DNA of 64,000 nt, from contig KB722746.1 of the NCBI GenBank assembly GCA_000349905.1, positions 308,273 to 372,272 of the forward strand, in the 5' to 3' direction. Shown in pieces: positions 1 through 11,900 of the stretch. The stretch comes from Volvariella volvacea V23. Its lineage: Eukaryota; Basidiomycota; Agaricomycetes; Agaricales; Pluteaceae. A model generated the notes under the pieces. It had not been told where the DNA came from, did not search any database, and saw only the letters and a list, made by a program, of their open reading frames with translations. The position numbers were made by a program, and so were the translations under genes. Every line of letters starts with the position of its first letter. The first letter of the stretch is position 1.

Positions 1-579
1 ATAAAAGGAAACTCGTCAGCGCCGTGTCTGTTGATGACCTCGGAGGTTTTCTGGTTCAGCCCAAAAGTTTGAGCCAAGTTCGGGGATGCTATCGAAGATA
101 CCAATTTTCTTCTGACTCCAGTCTACCCAATGCAACAGCTCTTTTGAGGAGCACAATGGTACGACCCAGAGTGTTTTAGCTAGGAGGTAATTCGGGCCTC
201 GTCCCATTGTCTAGTGCTCCCAATCAGATTTCCGCATGCAATCCGAGTCGCTCGCAATCTGGGTAACGTACTGCTTGGTTGATATACTCTGCCGTCCTTC
301 CTTCACAGTACCCCCAACCAGTGGGCCAAACCATCCAGATAGCACAGCCCAGTGAGTGTTCCCATTTTCCTCTGAGATTTCTTGATATTTCGTAGCAATC
401 CCGTCAAGAGTGAAAGTTGCGAGCTTCTCCCCTTTATTGATAAGGGGAAGAATGTCACAGGCCGTGATCTGCGTGCAGTAGATGCCCCTCACACCTTCTG
501 CTGCGCGTTTGAGTAGAGTTGCTTCGTCTGCCGTTGCAGTCTCCATGGCGGACGGTGAGGCTCGTAAAGGGGTTGACAT
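1..579 (-). CDS. Ulp1/C48-like cysteine protease fragment (partial, runs off left edge)
   Basis: Two reading-frame segments lie in the same frame, separated only by a stop at 211-213. The sequence from about 267 to 211 fits a short intron (weak GT donor at 267, TAG acceptor at 211, 57 nt, phase 0), so the stop is probably intronic. A stronger-looking donor at 271 would break the frame. The downstream part has an LHWVDW...IGIFDSI pattern. In Ulp1/SENP (peptidase family C48) proteases the catalytic His lies in an HW motif and the catalytic Asp in a following DS motif. The Cys region is not in the window. Such domains occur both in SUMO proteases and in proteins carried by fungal transposons, and I cannot tell which this is. 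The first Met of the upstream segment is at 579; a stop at 16-18 or a further intron ends the visible part. Confidence 0.45.
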
Positions 580-1588
580 TATCGTGAAAATAATCCACCC
601 ATGTGCTCAGATTGATTGTCATACTCAAATTCAAATGGTTTTGCAGCGGAATGTGGCTCATGGCCCTAATATATCAACTATCAGCACCAATTTGGTTGCG
701 AGGCGACGAGGCTAAGCGCCGTGTCTCGTGGCCGATCAGGCGCTCAAATCCGCAAAGGGCGGACAGTCCCCGGAGTGTGCGCTGATTTTCAGCCTCAAAT
801 CCGCAAATTTCAGACACTCCGAACCACTAATTTTGACCTAAAATCCGCTAATTCCCGGACAAGTGGTGGAAGCTTCCCGGGGCCTGCGGAACCATTCCTT
901 TCCCGACCTTCTAGAGCCCCCGGCCTTTCAGCTCTCTTGAGACTGCTCTCTTGCAGCCACACAGCCACCCTGCTCGCTCTAAATCTAAATCTCTCGTCAC
1001 TCCGATGGGGTAAAGAAACGGATATTCTCAAGCAGGGTGGTCAATACCATACGGACACCAAGATTTTTCGCCAACATACGGACTTTGTGCCCTTGTACCG
1101 CACATCCTGAGCATAAATACCGCAGCATGCACCGTTTTGTGTTGAGCATGCTGTGAGGCAATCCTGAATTGTCCGAGGTACCAGCTACAGCGCCATCCTA
1201 GTCGCTCACCAAGTCACTTAAACGTGATAAACTGTATCATCCACCTCCCACCATCTATGTCCCCGTAAAACGCTGTGCAATCTCGTGTCTTATTCAGGTG
1301 GGTTTGTTCCCTGAATCGTTTACAACATTCTGTCCCCTGGCCCATGCTTCGAGTGTACAAGCCCCTCTTGTGGACCATTTGGCTCGACAATTAACCATAT
1401 GGCTCCTCTTTGACTTGTTTGTACCGAGGGCGGAGTGGAAACGATGGGTTTAGTGTACATATATGATATGTGATAAGAACGTGAAGATAAAAGAAATACA
1501 TTTTCATCTCAGTACCGTAGCGGCGTGTGGACTTTGCGTTTCTTTTAATGACAGACGAGCAAAGTCGAAGCGAGTCATGCTTGCAGTC
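580..1588. other. Intergenic, no supported gene; short A/T-C repeats
   Basis: I see no open frame with family resemblance here. A 14-base word starting ctcaaatccg occurs at 743-756 and 794-807, with a diverged copy near 838-852, so this may be an old repeat or transposon scar. The stretch also holds the 3' flank of nitrate reductase. Confidence 0.4.
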
Positions 1589-4500
1589 TCAAAAAATGAC
1601 CACTTGAGATGCCCCATTCCAGCCCAGCTGGATCAACGAATCTAAGTCTTCATTAGAAACATCACTTCCCAAGATTTCATTAAACCCATACCTCTAACAA
1701 GCTGCTCCATCTGCGGAGGACCACAGATGCACACCAGCCCATCCGCCGTCGGAGGGGGCAGATAATCCCGAAGCATCTTGACATCAACCCGACCAGTCGA
1801 GTGGCTCCAACCATCAGGAACCGGCGATCCCGTCAACGAATAGCGAAGACGCAACCGCGACGGATGCTCCCGAGCCAAAGCGTCCAGCTCTTCTCTGCAC
1901 AGTATATCGTCGAAATGGCGATTCACGTCCAATACGTTCACTGTCGTGCTCGTGTCTGCGTCATCTTCGAATATGCCACGCAGGACCTGCAGGATGGGCG
2001 TGACGCCGCTTCCTCCACAGACCATCCCGATTTGGCTGACGCGTTGCTCCTTTCCGTGGAGTCGGGCCATGCCGTTACCGAGCCAGACGAAATGCCCGAT
2101 TGGGCCCTTCAACTCTACGACGTCGCCGACCTTCAGTTCTGCAAATCCGAGCGTCATTCGCCCTCCTAGTGGATACTGGGCGTTGGGATAATATATCCTA
2201 GGATACAGAAGGTCCATTAATATAATGCAGCACGTATAAATTATCGACTTACTTTACAAGCATATCAATGAACCCCTTGTCCTCTCGCCTCGACAACGGC
2301 GTATAAGCACGCTGGACCAACTCACCCTCCACCACCTTTGGCCCTGCCTTTCTTTTTAGCCGAACATAGACATGCTGACCAGTAGGAAGGCCAAGTCTCT
2401 GATCAGGTCGACTGAGAGTGAAGCGGAATATCTTCGAGTCCTTCGAGACGTCCTCAACCTTTGCGAGCGAAACAGGCCTCCAGCTCTTCGGATGGAGAAA
2501 ATGCGCCTTGTCGTGTCCCGCAGCAGGGGTCTCGTCCTTTTTGACCGCATCAGCACCAACCAAGGTCCCGATGTGGTATTGCGCGAGCTTCTTCTTTGCG
2601 TCGGAGCTGTGGATGGCCATGAAGTCCTCGGTTGCGTCCTCGCCAGCGACCAACGTGATCGACTGAGGACCTCCAGGATGTTCGTTGAGGTACTCTGTGG
2701 CGTCGTATACCTGGGACTCGTCAGCGGTGAAGCTCTAAGCTTTGTGAACGGAATGGATTGTACCTCCCCTTGCACGACGAACCACGGATTCTCCAGGTTG
2801 GCGTGAGCTGCAAGCTCCTCTGGTGTAATCTTTCGATTGATATCGGGTCTCGTCATGCTCACGGTCGCAGGGGGTGGAGTCGGCTGCGTTGGCTGCGCCT
2901 TCGGACCCGACGTTGAAAACTCGGGTGTGGTGGGGTCTTGTCCTTGGTCTTTTAGACGCTGCATCCACCCACCGCTTTGTGTTCCCGCCACTGTAGAGGT
3001 TCTATTAGGGATCGTTACCACGGGAAAAAAACAGAGAACGGACTCGTTGGGTGTTCAAATCGCAGCTTTCCGCCGTCAAGTTTGTGTATGCAAACTCTGA
3101 ACCACCTGTGAGACGTCTGTAAAGAAAAAAATTGTTTGCACAAAAGACGACGATACACATACCAATTGTTCATCATTCCCGTAGCATTCCAGTACATATT
3201 CCTTGGTTGAAGCGCTAGGGACTCGTCCATAGCACGAACAGCAATCGACGAAGCCTCCTTAAGAGTCGCAATCGGAATATCAAGCGACCAGAAGCACCAG
3301 CAGAAGCACTGGTCGCTCTCCGTCAGGTCGAGGTGGCCATAGACGGGATCGAATCGAGCAAGCTCCCGAAACTGGTCCTCTATGTAGTGGATGTTGGCGA
3401 GCTTCCATGTCTTGCCGTCGTCGAGAGTAATCTCAACTCGAGTTATGCGACGTCCGCCGCCAGCGTAGGCGTATCCCTTTACAGTGTAGTTCGTGCTTCC
3501 ACCCGGATCTGTATCCAGCACTTCGTCGTGGTTCGGGCATGCAATAGCACTGTTCACGTTTAGATCACGAATGATATAACTAACGGAAAGTTAGCGCTCT
3601 TATTCTTCAACACATAATGTTGATTGACATACCGAGGATCGTACCACCACGACTTCTCTACTCGCGCTTGATCCGGTCCAACAGTCGTCGGTAGGACTTT
3701 GTTGTCATGAAAGTGAAGGTGATGCTGGCTCTCGTTCTGGGAAATCTCGATTCGCCTCAGCCATTTGACTGATCTCCCGCCGATCTGACCAGGAACGACG
3801 AGGCGAAGGGGAAAGCCATGATCTGGCTCAAGACTGGAGATGGTTATCAGCCAAATGTGAATTTCGAGTTTAGGCACTTACGGAAGGCCGTTCATTCCCC
3901 ATGCGAGCATCATCCCTCGTCTGGGGTCTCTAGCCCAACTCAACAACTGGCTGACCGAATAAAGCATTAGAACAAGAATCAATACTGACGTACAATAACT
4001 TACCTAGTTCCATAAGGTCCATTTGGGAGTTGGTCGCTTCCTTCGAAAATGATATGCTTAGCGGGCTTCGTGGGACGCACAAAGTTGATAACGTCAGCCA
4101 ACCACACGCCAGTGAAGAGGGCGGTGGAGATCCCAGCTGCTCCCCATGAAAATCCGAGTGACTTTTGAACTACGTTTTGTTCCTTGCGTCGATTCCCAGC
4201 ACAGACCAAGGTGACGGGGATTGTGACAACTTTGAAGGTCGTGCTGAGGTTGCTGAGACTGAGACTGATCGGATTTTCGCAGAGCCTAAGACGGAAATTG
4301 AAACGTTGAGAACAATACATGTCAAGCAGCACCACGAAAGCTTACCCGTGGATTTGAACCTTCCATTCTTCAGCCATTTTGCTGTTGATTTGTGGGACAG
4401 CGCCATGGTTGCGAACGAAGAAGAGACTGCTTGGTGTGAAAAATCCCTGGGAATAGAGATCCTTCAACTTGGCCTCTGCGTTGAAAGGGTGTTTGCCCGT

Positions 4501-4871
4501 GAGGCGGACGAGTCTTGAATCACGGGGTACCCAACTATCCGGAGTTCCCCTGGAAAGCGAAAAAAAATTAGAAGAACGTTCATCCGAGCGAATGAGCAAA
4601 TATACATGTCTTGGGGGTCGATGTCTTTGCACGCCTCGTCCTTTGGTACATCTGGAAGCCCAAAAGAGTTTGGAAGGCGCCTTGGCTTCGTTTTAGCACT
4701 TCGAGACAAGGAAGGTGGTATAAGCAAAAGTGGGAGCCGGTATTGAGCGCCGAGAGTTTGGGGTTCAGATTCATCGTCCGAGACATCAGAAGTGAATGAC
4801 GACGCGGGCGTAGAGTAAAGGTCAGAGCTCTCCGATTCGTCAGGAGACGAGGTAACCGGAGGCGTAGTCAT
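1589..4871 (-). CDS. Assimilatory nitrate reductase (NAD(P)H)
   Basis: This enzyme reduces nitrate to nitrite in the cytosol using a Mo-pterin centre, haem b5 and FAD. Eleven exons fit: 4871-4606, 4549-4346, 4285-4004, 3950-3882, 3833-3633, 3579-3163, 3105-3044, 2990-2764, 2710-2253, 2197-1692, 1641-1589. They total 2745 nt, or 914 residues, the usual family size. The N-terminus is Ser/Asp-rich. The Mo domain carries the Mo-binding Cys at about 185 in LVCAGNRR. The dimerisation domain follows. The cytochrome b5 domain has HPGG (His about 587) and His about 610 as haem ligands. The reductase has RAYTP for FAD, GPIGHF, CGGSGVTP and CGPPQM for FAD/NAD(P)H. The protein ends QVVIF; this C-terminus appears only if the 50-nt intron 1642-1691 is removed. 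The gene is tandem with the transporter and has GATAAG boxes upstream. Whether NADH or NADPH is preferred is not visible. Gene names used elsewhere are niaD, nit-3 and nar1. Confidence 0.97.
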
Positions 4872-6126
4872 ATCTGAAAACTAGTTGGAGTAAGGACGAG
4901 AGGGAGAGCTCCTCAGGTAGAGTAAGTTCGATAGACCGCAGGACCGGCTAGAAAGAAAACGCTCACGGGTGCAATACTAGAGAACCAGCAGTGCTGTATT
5001 CCGTTGACGGATTCACCGAGGTGAAGTCCTTTTCTGTACCTGTCCGAAAAACCGAAGTAAGACGGGAAGAACGCACAGATAAGACCTCAGATATCATTGG
5101 CACGATAAGCAGTGACGAGCTTTGCACCTTTCGCTTAATTTATCAGTGGGAAAGGGTGAAGAAGGTGAAGGCCCCAAGAGACACGAAAACCCGCAATGCT
5201 CATTGGTCCGATCGAGGTCCACCGCCGATGACTCTGTCTGTGCAGTATGGCCCTTTGAGGACGATGAAGATACAAACGCTTCTTTTCCTCTAGAAAGATG
5301 CCACATTAGTGCATTCCCTGAAAGCACCTTGATAAGACACGCGCCTGAGGCCAGAATCGTGGCAAGGTGAATGAATAAGCCATATCCAGCTGAGGGGCGG
5401 GATTACGCGGTGGCGGTGGCGCGCGGAGTTTCAAATCTGGCCACTTATCTTCGCCACCTTACGTCATGTGCCCAGGCTAGGACCTTTTAGCACGTCCTAG
5501 TGTTCTCCATATGCGCATGCGATCCTAGCAAGCCCAAACTAGGAAGGAAGTCATCGTTGGGGCTAGAGCAAGCCAGACGTACTGCATTATCCGCGTCTTA
5601 TCTTTACATGCAACCAGTCAAGTGGCACTGGACATATGAATGGTCAGGTGAGCGATCGCTGCGGCCCAAATTTCTTGACAAGTTTCTGCGGCCGCTTGCT
5701 GCTGTCTGCTGCTCCTGTGTTGACGCAATGCTGTTTGATAGGGTTGTTCAGGGTTTGCGTAGATCAAGGCCCTTGACGATCAACGATCAATGGCTGTGTC
5801 AAGGCGAATACACTGTCAACGTCTGACTGCCCTGCGTTCGAAGCGAGCAGACAGGAAGCTTCATTTGGCAGATGATCATTCTGATGGGACTGGAAGTCTC
5901 AGCGACGAAGGCATTGCTTAAGCTTTGGCTTGGTGAACCGCAATACACTGTCGCTTGCATTGACTCAAACTACTAGCTGATGAATCTCACCGAACGCGCA
6001 TGAAGTTTATCAAACGTAGAGCTCGGAAATCGTAATAGTTCGTATTTATCATTTGAAAAGCATGCCCAAAGTCACCGTCAAGGACACGGTGACACCTGGA
6101 AAAATTTTACTACAACTACTAGGACG
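4872..6126. promoter_or_regulatory. Nitrate reductase upstream region with GATAAG cluster
   Basis: This 1.25 kb gap lies upstream of nitrate reductase and downstream of the transporter gene. GATAAG occurs at 5078-5083, 5104-5109 and 5331-5336, and in reverse orientation at 5444-5449 and 5597-5602. GATAAG/HGATAR is the known core site of AreA/NIT2-type GATA activators that switch on nitrogen-use genes when ammonium is lacking. Binding here is inferred from the motif and the target gene only. I see no gene in the gap. Confidence 0.6.
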
Positions 6127-8118
6127 TTAATACTTGGGGACGGGGATGAAAATCATCAAGGTGTTGATAATGATACACATCAAGCCAACGATCCAAAACG
6201 CTTTGCCCTGCGCCGTTTGGAAGCGGAAGATGAGGGTAAAGATGATACCGCCCAAGTTACCAAAGGCGCCCACGATCCCCGACATTACCCCCTATACGTC
6301 CAAAGATTACGGCGGTGAGGCAGTGTCATTTAAAAATGGAAGTGAATAGGAGAGGACTTACGTTGTTGTAAGGGTTACAGTGGGGAACAAGTGCAAAGTT
6401 TGCGCCATTTCCAAACTCGGAGAAAATGAGTGACACGGAGAATATGCCCATCAGGGTGGGCACTGGGGTAAGCACGTCAATGTGAAATGATGGGTAATTA
6501 AAAACGGAGAGCGTACAATCGGTGTGCTTCGGGGATTGACTTTCTGCCAGGTAGAATCCACCAGCGAGACACGTCACCCCCATGATCAATCCGCATATGA
6601 GCGTCCAGTACTTCTTCCCTTTTGTACCGTATCGTTTGTAGATGACGTCGCCAACGTATCCCCCAAATGGACGAGTGAAGAGGTTGAGGAATCCGCTGTG
6701 AGCGTTTCGTGATGATGTGAGAAGGAAGCACGAGGAAAGGTATCGCAAAATGGCTTACAATATAGATGTATAGTAACCCGCTGTTGTCTGGTCGAACCCG
6801 GATATTCTCTTGTTAAAGAGGTTGAATAGTACATCAGCCATCTTGGCGTCGACCATGAGCTCCAATCCAAAGGTGGTAAGATAGGCGAGCGCAGGCAGCC
6901 ACGTAAGGGGAGTGGCGAGAATAGCAAGCGCGGCCTTGAGGGTGAGGGACTTGTTGATAGCGACATCAACAGTGGACTGGACGAGCTTGTCCATGTTGGG
7001 GTCGTCGACCGGCTGGACGCTGACTTCGATATCGTCGCCAGTGCCCTTTTTGGGCGACTTGTGTTTCTCGTCTGCATCGTAGTGAACCTGATCGTCATCT
7101 CGAACGGTCAGGGATGCAGCCGGGAGCTTGTGTCGCTCGGACCATTTGCCAGCTGGGTGGTCTTGTCCAAAGACGAGAGTTAGCACAGCGACGAAGATGA
7201 GAACGGGGGCTCTGACGATCATAGGATCAGGTATACAGCGTGGTACGGTCATAGTAGCACTCACGGGACGATTGCAAATGACGCTCTCCAGGCCACGTGT
7301 GGTGTCAACCCTCGGTGTAGGAGCGCTTCATATAAAGAGACCATAATGGCGAACGTAGCACCACCGCTGGAGACCGTATAAGTATAGCTATGACGAAAAC
7401 AAACAAAAGTATGCTAACCCCATGTTACCTGTACGATCATTAGCAGAGGGGGAAAAAAAAGACTGATAGCGACTCACCCCATCCGCCTACCAACGCATTC
7501 GCAGTGCCGACGCAATTCTTGTCAAAGAAGGCCGACGTCCACGCCTGACAGGGAACAAAAGTGGCACCAAGAATGCCAATGAAGAACCTGAGGACGTAAA
7601 GCGTCTCTGCGTTATGAGCCGTTCCCGCGAGCCCCGAAGGGATCGCCCCAATGACGAGAAGCGCCGCCATGACCTTTCGTGGGCCAAAGTGATCGACGAG
7701 CGGCCCGACGAAGACACGGACGACGAGGGTGGCTGTGAGGGCGATGACATTGGAGTTGGCCACTTGTGCGTTTGTCAATTTGAGGTCTGCCTTGATCGCC
7801 TCGGGCATCAACGGTGGAAAGGCAAACCACGAGAGGAACGCGACGAAGAAGCCAACTAAAGGAATGCAGAATTGTAAGCTGTAAGACGACAGCAAAGTGG
7901 CAGGAGTGGTGCTCACGCCAGCTGAGGTGGAAGGACTGGGCGTAGGGGTCGGCGAGATTGAAGATGGGGATGGTGTAACTCTTGAGGTTGACCGGATTGA
8001 CAATTGCAGGCTCCCATAGTTGAGACCAGGCGAATGCGGGTGGTCCATGAACAGGAGCGTCCGGCATTCTGTCAACGCGACTCGAAGATCGCTGCAGAGT
8101 TTCCTGGTCATTCGCCAT
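6127..8118 (-). CDS. High-affinity nitrate/nitrite transporter, NRT2/CrnA (NNP) family of MFS
   Basis: This plasma-membrane proton-coupled nitrate importer is a 12-helix major facilitator. Eight exons fit: 8118-7917, 7855-7478, 7428-7419, 7366-7265, 7211-6759, 6695-6517, 6462-6362, 6291-6127. They total 1590 nt, or 529 residues, as expected for fungal NRT2. Both nitrate-porter signatures are present: GGWGNMGGGAT at about 191-201, and GIVGAFGNLGG at about 480-490. Between helices 6 and 7 lies the long charged cytosolic loop typical of fungal members (HYDADEKHKSPKKG region). Exon 3 is only 10 nt and supplies the Asn-Met of the first signature. I chose the start at MANDQ because it gives an N-terminus of normal length; another in-frame Met lies 26 codons upstream. 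The gene diverges from nitrite reductase across a shared promoter. Confidence 0.95.
7419..7428 (-). other. 10-nt microexon in nitrate transporter
   Basis: The segment is flanked by a CAG acceptor at 7429 and a GT donor at 7418. It restores the frame and the strongly conserved Gly-Asn-Met-Gly core of the first nitrate signature. If it is skipped, the frame shifts by one base and the signature is lost. Confidence 0.85.
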
Positions 8119-8916
8119 TTTGGTAGAGGAGTGCAGTGTACAAAGGAGCGGTCGAGGGAGGAGAGTCCAGTCACCAAGCTCGAGCTGTGGAGTCAAGATA
8201 TTGGTGAAGGTGAATACACATTGCCGGATTCGGACATGAGTAGAGGGCAGCCCTACATTGGTCTAACGGTCTTCGATGACAATAGAGTTGTGGTCTCGAC
8301 CGTTGATGGACAACCGTTTGAATGGCGAACGCAGATAAGAAAGCATCACTTGCGTCCCAGTCCGAAAATCCGAGATACACGGTGGACGCAGTACTTCGAA
8401 ACCGCTTAATTTTGGGGATGGTGAAGGAGAGATAAGAGGGTGCCACTCTGACGAATCAGGACATTAGAGATAACGAATGAACACGCTAGGTACTTGCGTG
8501 CGGCGCGTTCCGCTAATAAAGCTCAACTGAAAGAAGTCCGAAGCTGTGGAGACGGAGTCGCAAAGGGTTACTTAGACAGTTTAGGTCTAGCGACCCTAAT
8601 GCCTGCGTAGGGTTAGATGAAAATCAAATTCATTTCGCATTCACGGAGAGATAAGTAAGAGTTGGAAAGTAGAGATAAGAGTTTACGTAAGAGGTATTCG
8701 ACGGCCCTGACGCCACAAGGCCCAAGTCTACGGACTCAGGACGCTTTCTATTCATAATTCCTCCTGAGATACGAAGATTCGGAACCATGAGCTCCAAAGA
8801 AGACGTCCAAAGAACGTTGAGAGCCTGAGACCCAACATTTCAGATTTTGCTGATCAACATACCAATGCATCTCGATCAATCAAACTGCCCACACACTGCC
8901 CATCTTCTCATCTTCC
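8119..8916. promoter_or_regulatory. Bidirectional promoter of nitrate transporter and nitrite reductase
   Basis: The two divergent start codons are about 800 bp apart. GATAAG occurs at 8334-8339, 8431-8436, 8650-8655 and 8674-8679, with a GATAAC near 8468. This suggests joint control by a GATA activator of the AreA/NIT2 type. I did not find a convincing pathway-specific NirA/NIT4 site by eye. No gene is supported in the gap. Confidence 0.65.
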
Positions 8917-11900
8917 ATGGCGCCCGTTGCAACAACGACCAATATCCAGCCCCAGCTTGCTATGGGTGATGAGATTATTGACCATTCTCCGTCAGGTCGA
9001 GAGGTGGTATTCGTTGGTGAGGCAACTTCTTTATTTGCAGTGGAACAACTTCCTTACTCGTTGCAAAACAGTTGGTCTCGGCATGGTTGGCATTGGTGGG
9101 CTCTCAGCTCGTTATAAGTGCCAAGTTCTCATGCATTGCTGCAGCTTTTATCGAAAAACTTCTCAACTTGGACGACAAGAAAAAGTATCTTATTATAACA
9201 TGTGGTGAGGAACCTCACCTGGCTTACAACCGAGTAGGGTAAGTGAGCCTCATTTTGGGGAGAATTATAGCATGCTGAGCCTTTTCAGACTCACCGAGTA
9301 CTTCGAGCACCGTAATGTTCGATTTAGTCTATCGTTACACTTGCATTGCATTATAACTTTACCCTGTTTATAGGTCGAAAACCTTTACCTAAATCCTCCA
9401 TCATGGTACGCCGCACAACAACCCGATCGATTCCGCTACCATCTCAAGGAGATGGTGACATCCATATCGCCCGAACGCCATCTCGTCCACACAGACAAAA
9501 ATCGCTCCTTTCGCTACGACAAGTGCGTGATTGCGACTGGGTCGAGAGGAGATCTGCCACCCTACCTAACTCTGGAGAATGCCGAAAAGATCCAAGGCGT
9601 TTTCGTGTACCGTAGCATCTCGGACCTGGATGCTATTATTGCGTATGCGGAGAAGCCAGAGATTCAAAGAGCAGTCGTCGTCGGCGGTGGACTTTTGGGC
9701 TTGGAAGCCGCGAAAGCAGTGTACGACATGCATACGTGAGTTAAAGTTATCACGTTTGGGGTTAACATCCTAATCAGCCTCGACAGCATATCCCACGTCA
9801 GCATCGTCAACCGCCAAGCCTACTCCCTCTCCCGTCAGCTCGACGCAGACGCGGGCGAAATGGTGCTCCACAAAATCCAAGCCATGGGCGTGCAAGTCCT
9901 CACCAACTGCTCGCCCAAACGACAAGTCACCCGCCTGGCCGAGGACGGATCGGTGCGCGAGGTCTTCACCGGGCTCGAGCTCCAGGACGGGTCCGTCCAT
10001 GCCGCCGATCTTGTCATCTACGCGATTGGCATCCGGCCGAGGGATGATGTGGCTCGAGCTAGTGGCATTCGGTGTCATGCGAGGGGCGGGATCGTCGTTG
10101 GGGACGATTTGAAGACGTCCGCGGAGGATGTTTATGCGATTGGGGAGTGTGCGAATTGGAAGGAGAACATTTATGGCCTGATTGGGCCGGGAAGTGAGCG
10201 CTTTCGTTTCTAGTGTTGGCCTGTCTTGTTGACTTTGTTATGACAGTCGAGATGGCGGATATCCTGTCCTTTAACCTCACGCAGACGGATTCGCATGCTC
10301 CTCGTGTGATGAACGCCCCCGATCTCAGCACCAAACTCAAGTAAGACCTCTCATTACCTTATGGAACCGTTTTTTTTTGACGATCAAATAGGCTCATGGG
10401 TATCGACGTCGCTTCCTTCGGCGACTTCTTTGCGGATAAACGCCTCCCCAAGGGAAAAACCCAAGATGTCTCCCACCTCGCCCTCGAACCCAAGCCTATC
10501 GACAAAGCCCGTCCTAAAATAGAAATATCAGCAGAAGAGCCAAAGACAGAGTCGAACGGGTCGAACGGGACTTCAGACCATTCTGACACAAAACCCTCTG
10601 GGCGTTCTGGACGACGCCATGGCCGGAAGGAGGACCAACCAATAAATTGTCTGGTTTACAAGGATCCCTTCACCGCCACGTATAAGAAGTACATCTTTAC
10701 GGAGGATGGGAAGTACCTTTTGGGGGGCATGATGGTCGGTGACGTGAGCGATTTCGTGAAGCTTGTGGCTATCGTCAAAAAGAAGGTAAGTCATTGACAC
10801 TATTTTTATATTGTAAGCGCACTTATGCAAGGAACAGAAAGCCCTCGAGGTCCTCCCGTCGCAATTTATCATCGGATCGAAGAAGGGAGACGACGATGGG
10901 GGCGATCTGGACGACGACGCCCAAGTCTGTAGTTGTCATGTAAGTTGTAACTCGTGTCGCTTCTCATCTTTAAACTCAATGGCCCTTTAGAATGTGTCAA
11001 AAGGCACCATCGTAAAATGCGTCAAAGATGGCGAATGCCTTACCATCCCTGACCTCAAGGCAAAGACCAAAGTCGGGACCGGGTGCGGTGGCTGCATGCC
11101 CCTTGTAAGTTGAGCCTGTATTCACGTGCAAAAGACGCATTAATAACAACATGTCTGCTGTTCAAAGGTTACCAGCATCTTCAATGCGGAGATGAAGAAA
11201 GCCGGACGCACGCTCAACAACAACCTCTGCCCCCACTTTGCAATGACCCGCACCGACCTGTTCAGCGTCATCAAAATCAAGGGACTCCGCACCTTTTCCG
11301 ATATCATGAGAGAAATCGGAGTAAAAAAGGACTCGCTGGGGTGCGAGATATGCAAGCCCGCGATCGGGAGCATCTTGTCCAGTCTGTGCGTAGCCAATTT
11401 CGTTTGTCCTTATAACGAGGATCCGCTCATTCTTTCCGACAAAAAGGTACAATGAGCACATTATGAGCCCCGCTCACCACCAGAACCAAGACACCAACGA
11501 CCGTTTCCTGGCCAACATGCAGCGCAACGGCACATTCAGCGTCGTTCCCCGCATCGCCGCGGGTGAGATCACCCCCGACGGGCTCATCGCCATCGGGAGA
11601 GTGGCCAAGAAATACGGGCTCTACACCAAGGTACGTCGTTCGTCCCCTTGGGAATGTCTCTCGAGTGCTGATCGATGCACGTCTCAGATTACGGGCGGTC
11701 AACGCATTGATATGTTTGGAGCTCGAAAGGACGATCTGCCGGATATCTGGGAGGAGCTGAACGCAGCGGGGTTCGAGAGCGGCCATGCGTATGGCAAGTC
11801 TCTTCGAACGGTCAAATCCTGCGTCGGAACAACGTGTACGTTGCCTCTCCGTTTGCTTCCAATGATCCAATTCGCTGAATGAACGTGATCCTTTTAACTA

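Noticed and set aside
1642..1700. Nitrate reductase ending at the stop at 1642 with tail MFLMKT
   Set aside because: A GTATGG donor at 1691 and a TTAG acceptor at 1642 restore an ending of the family type (QVVIF) and make the total length a multiple of three.
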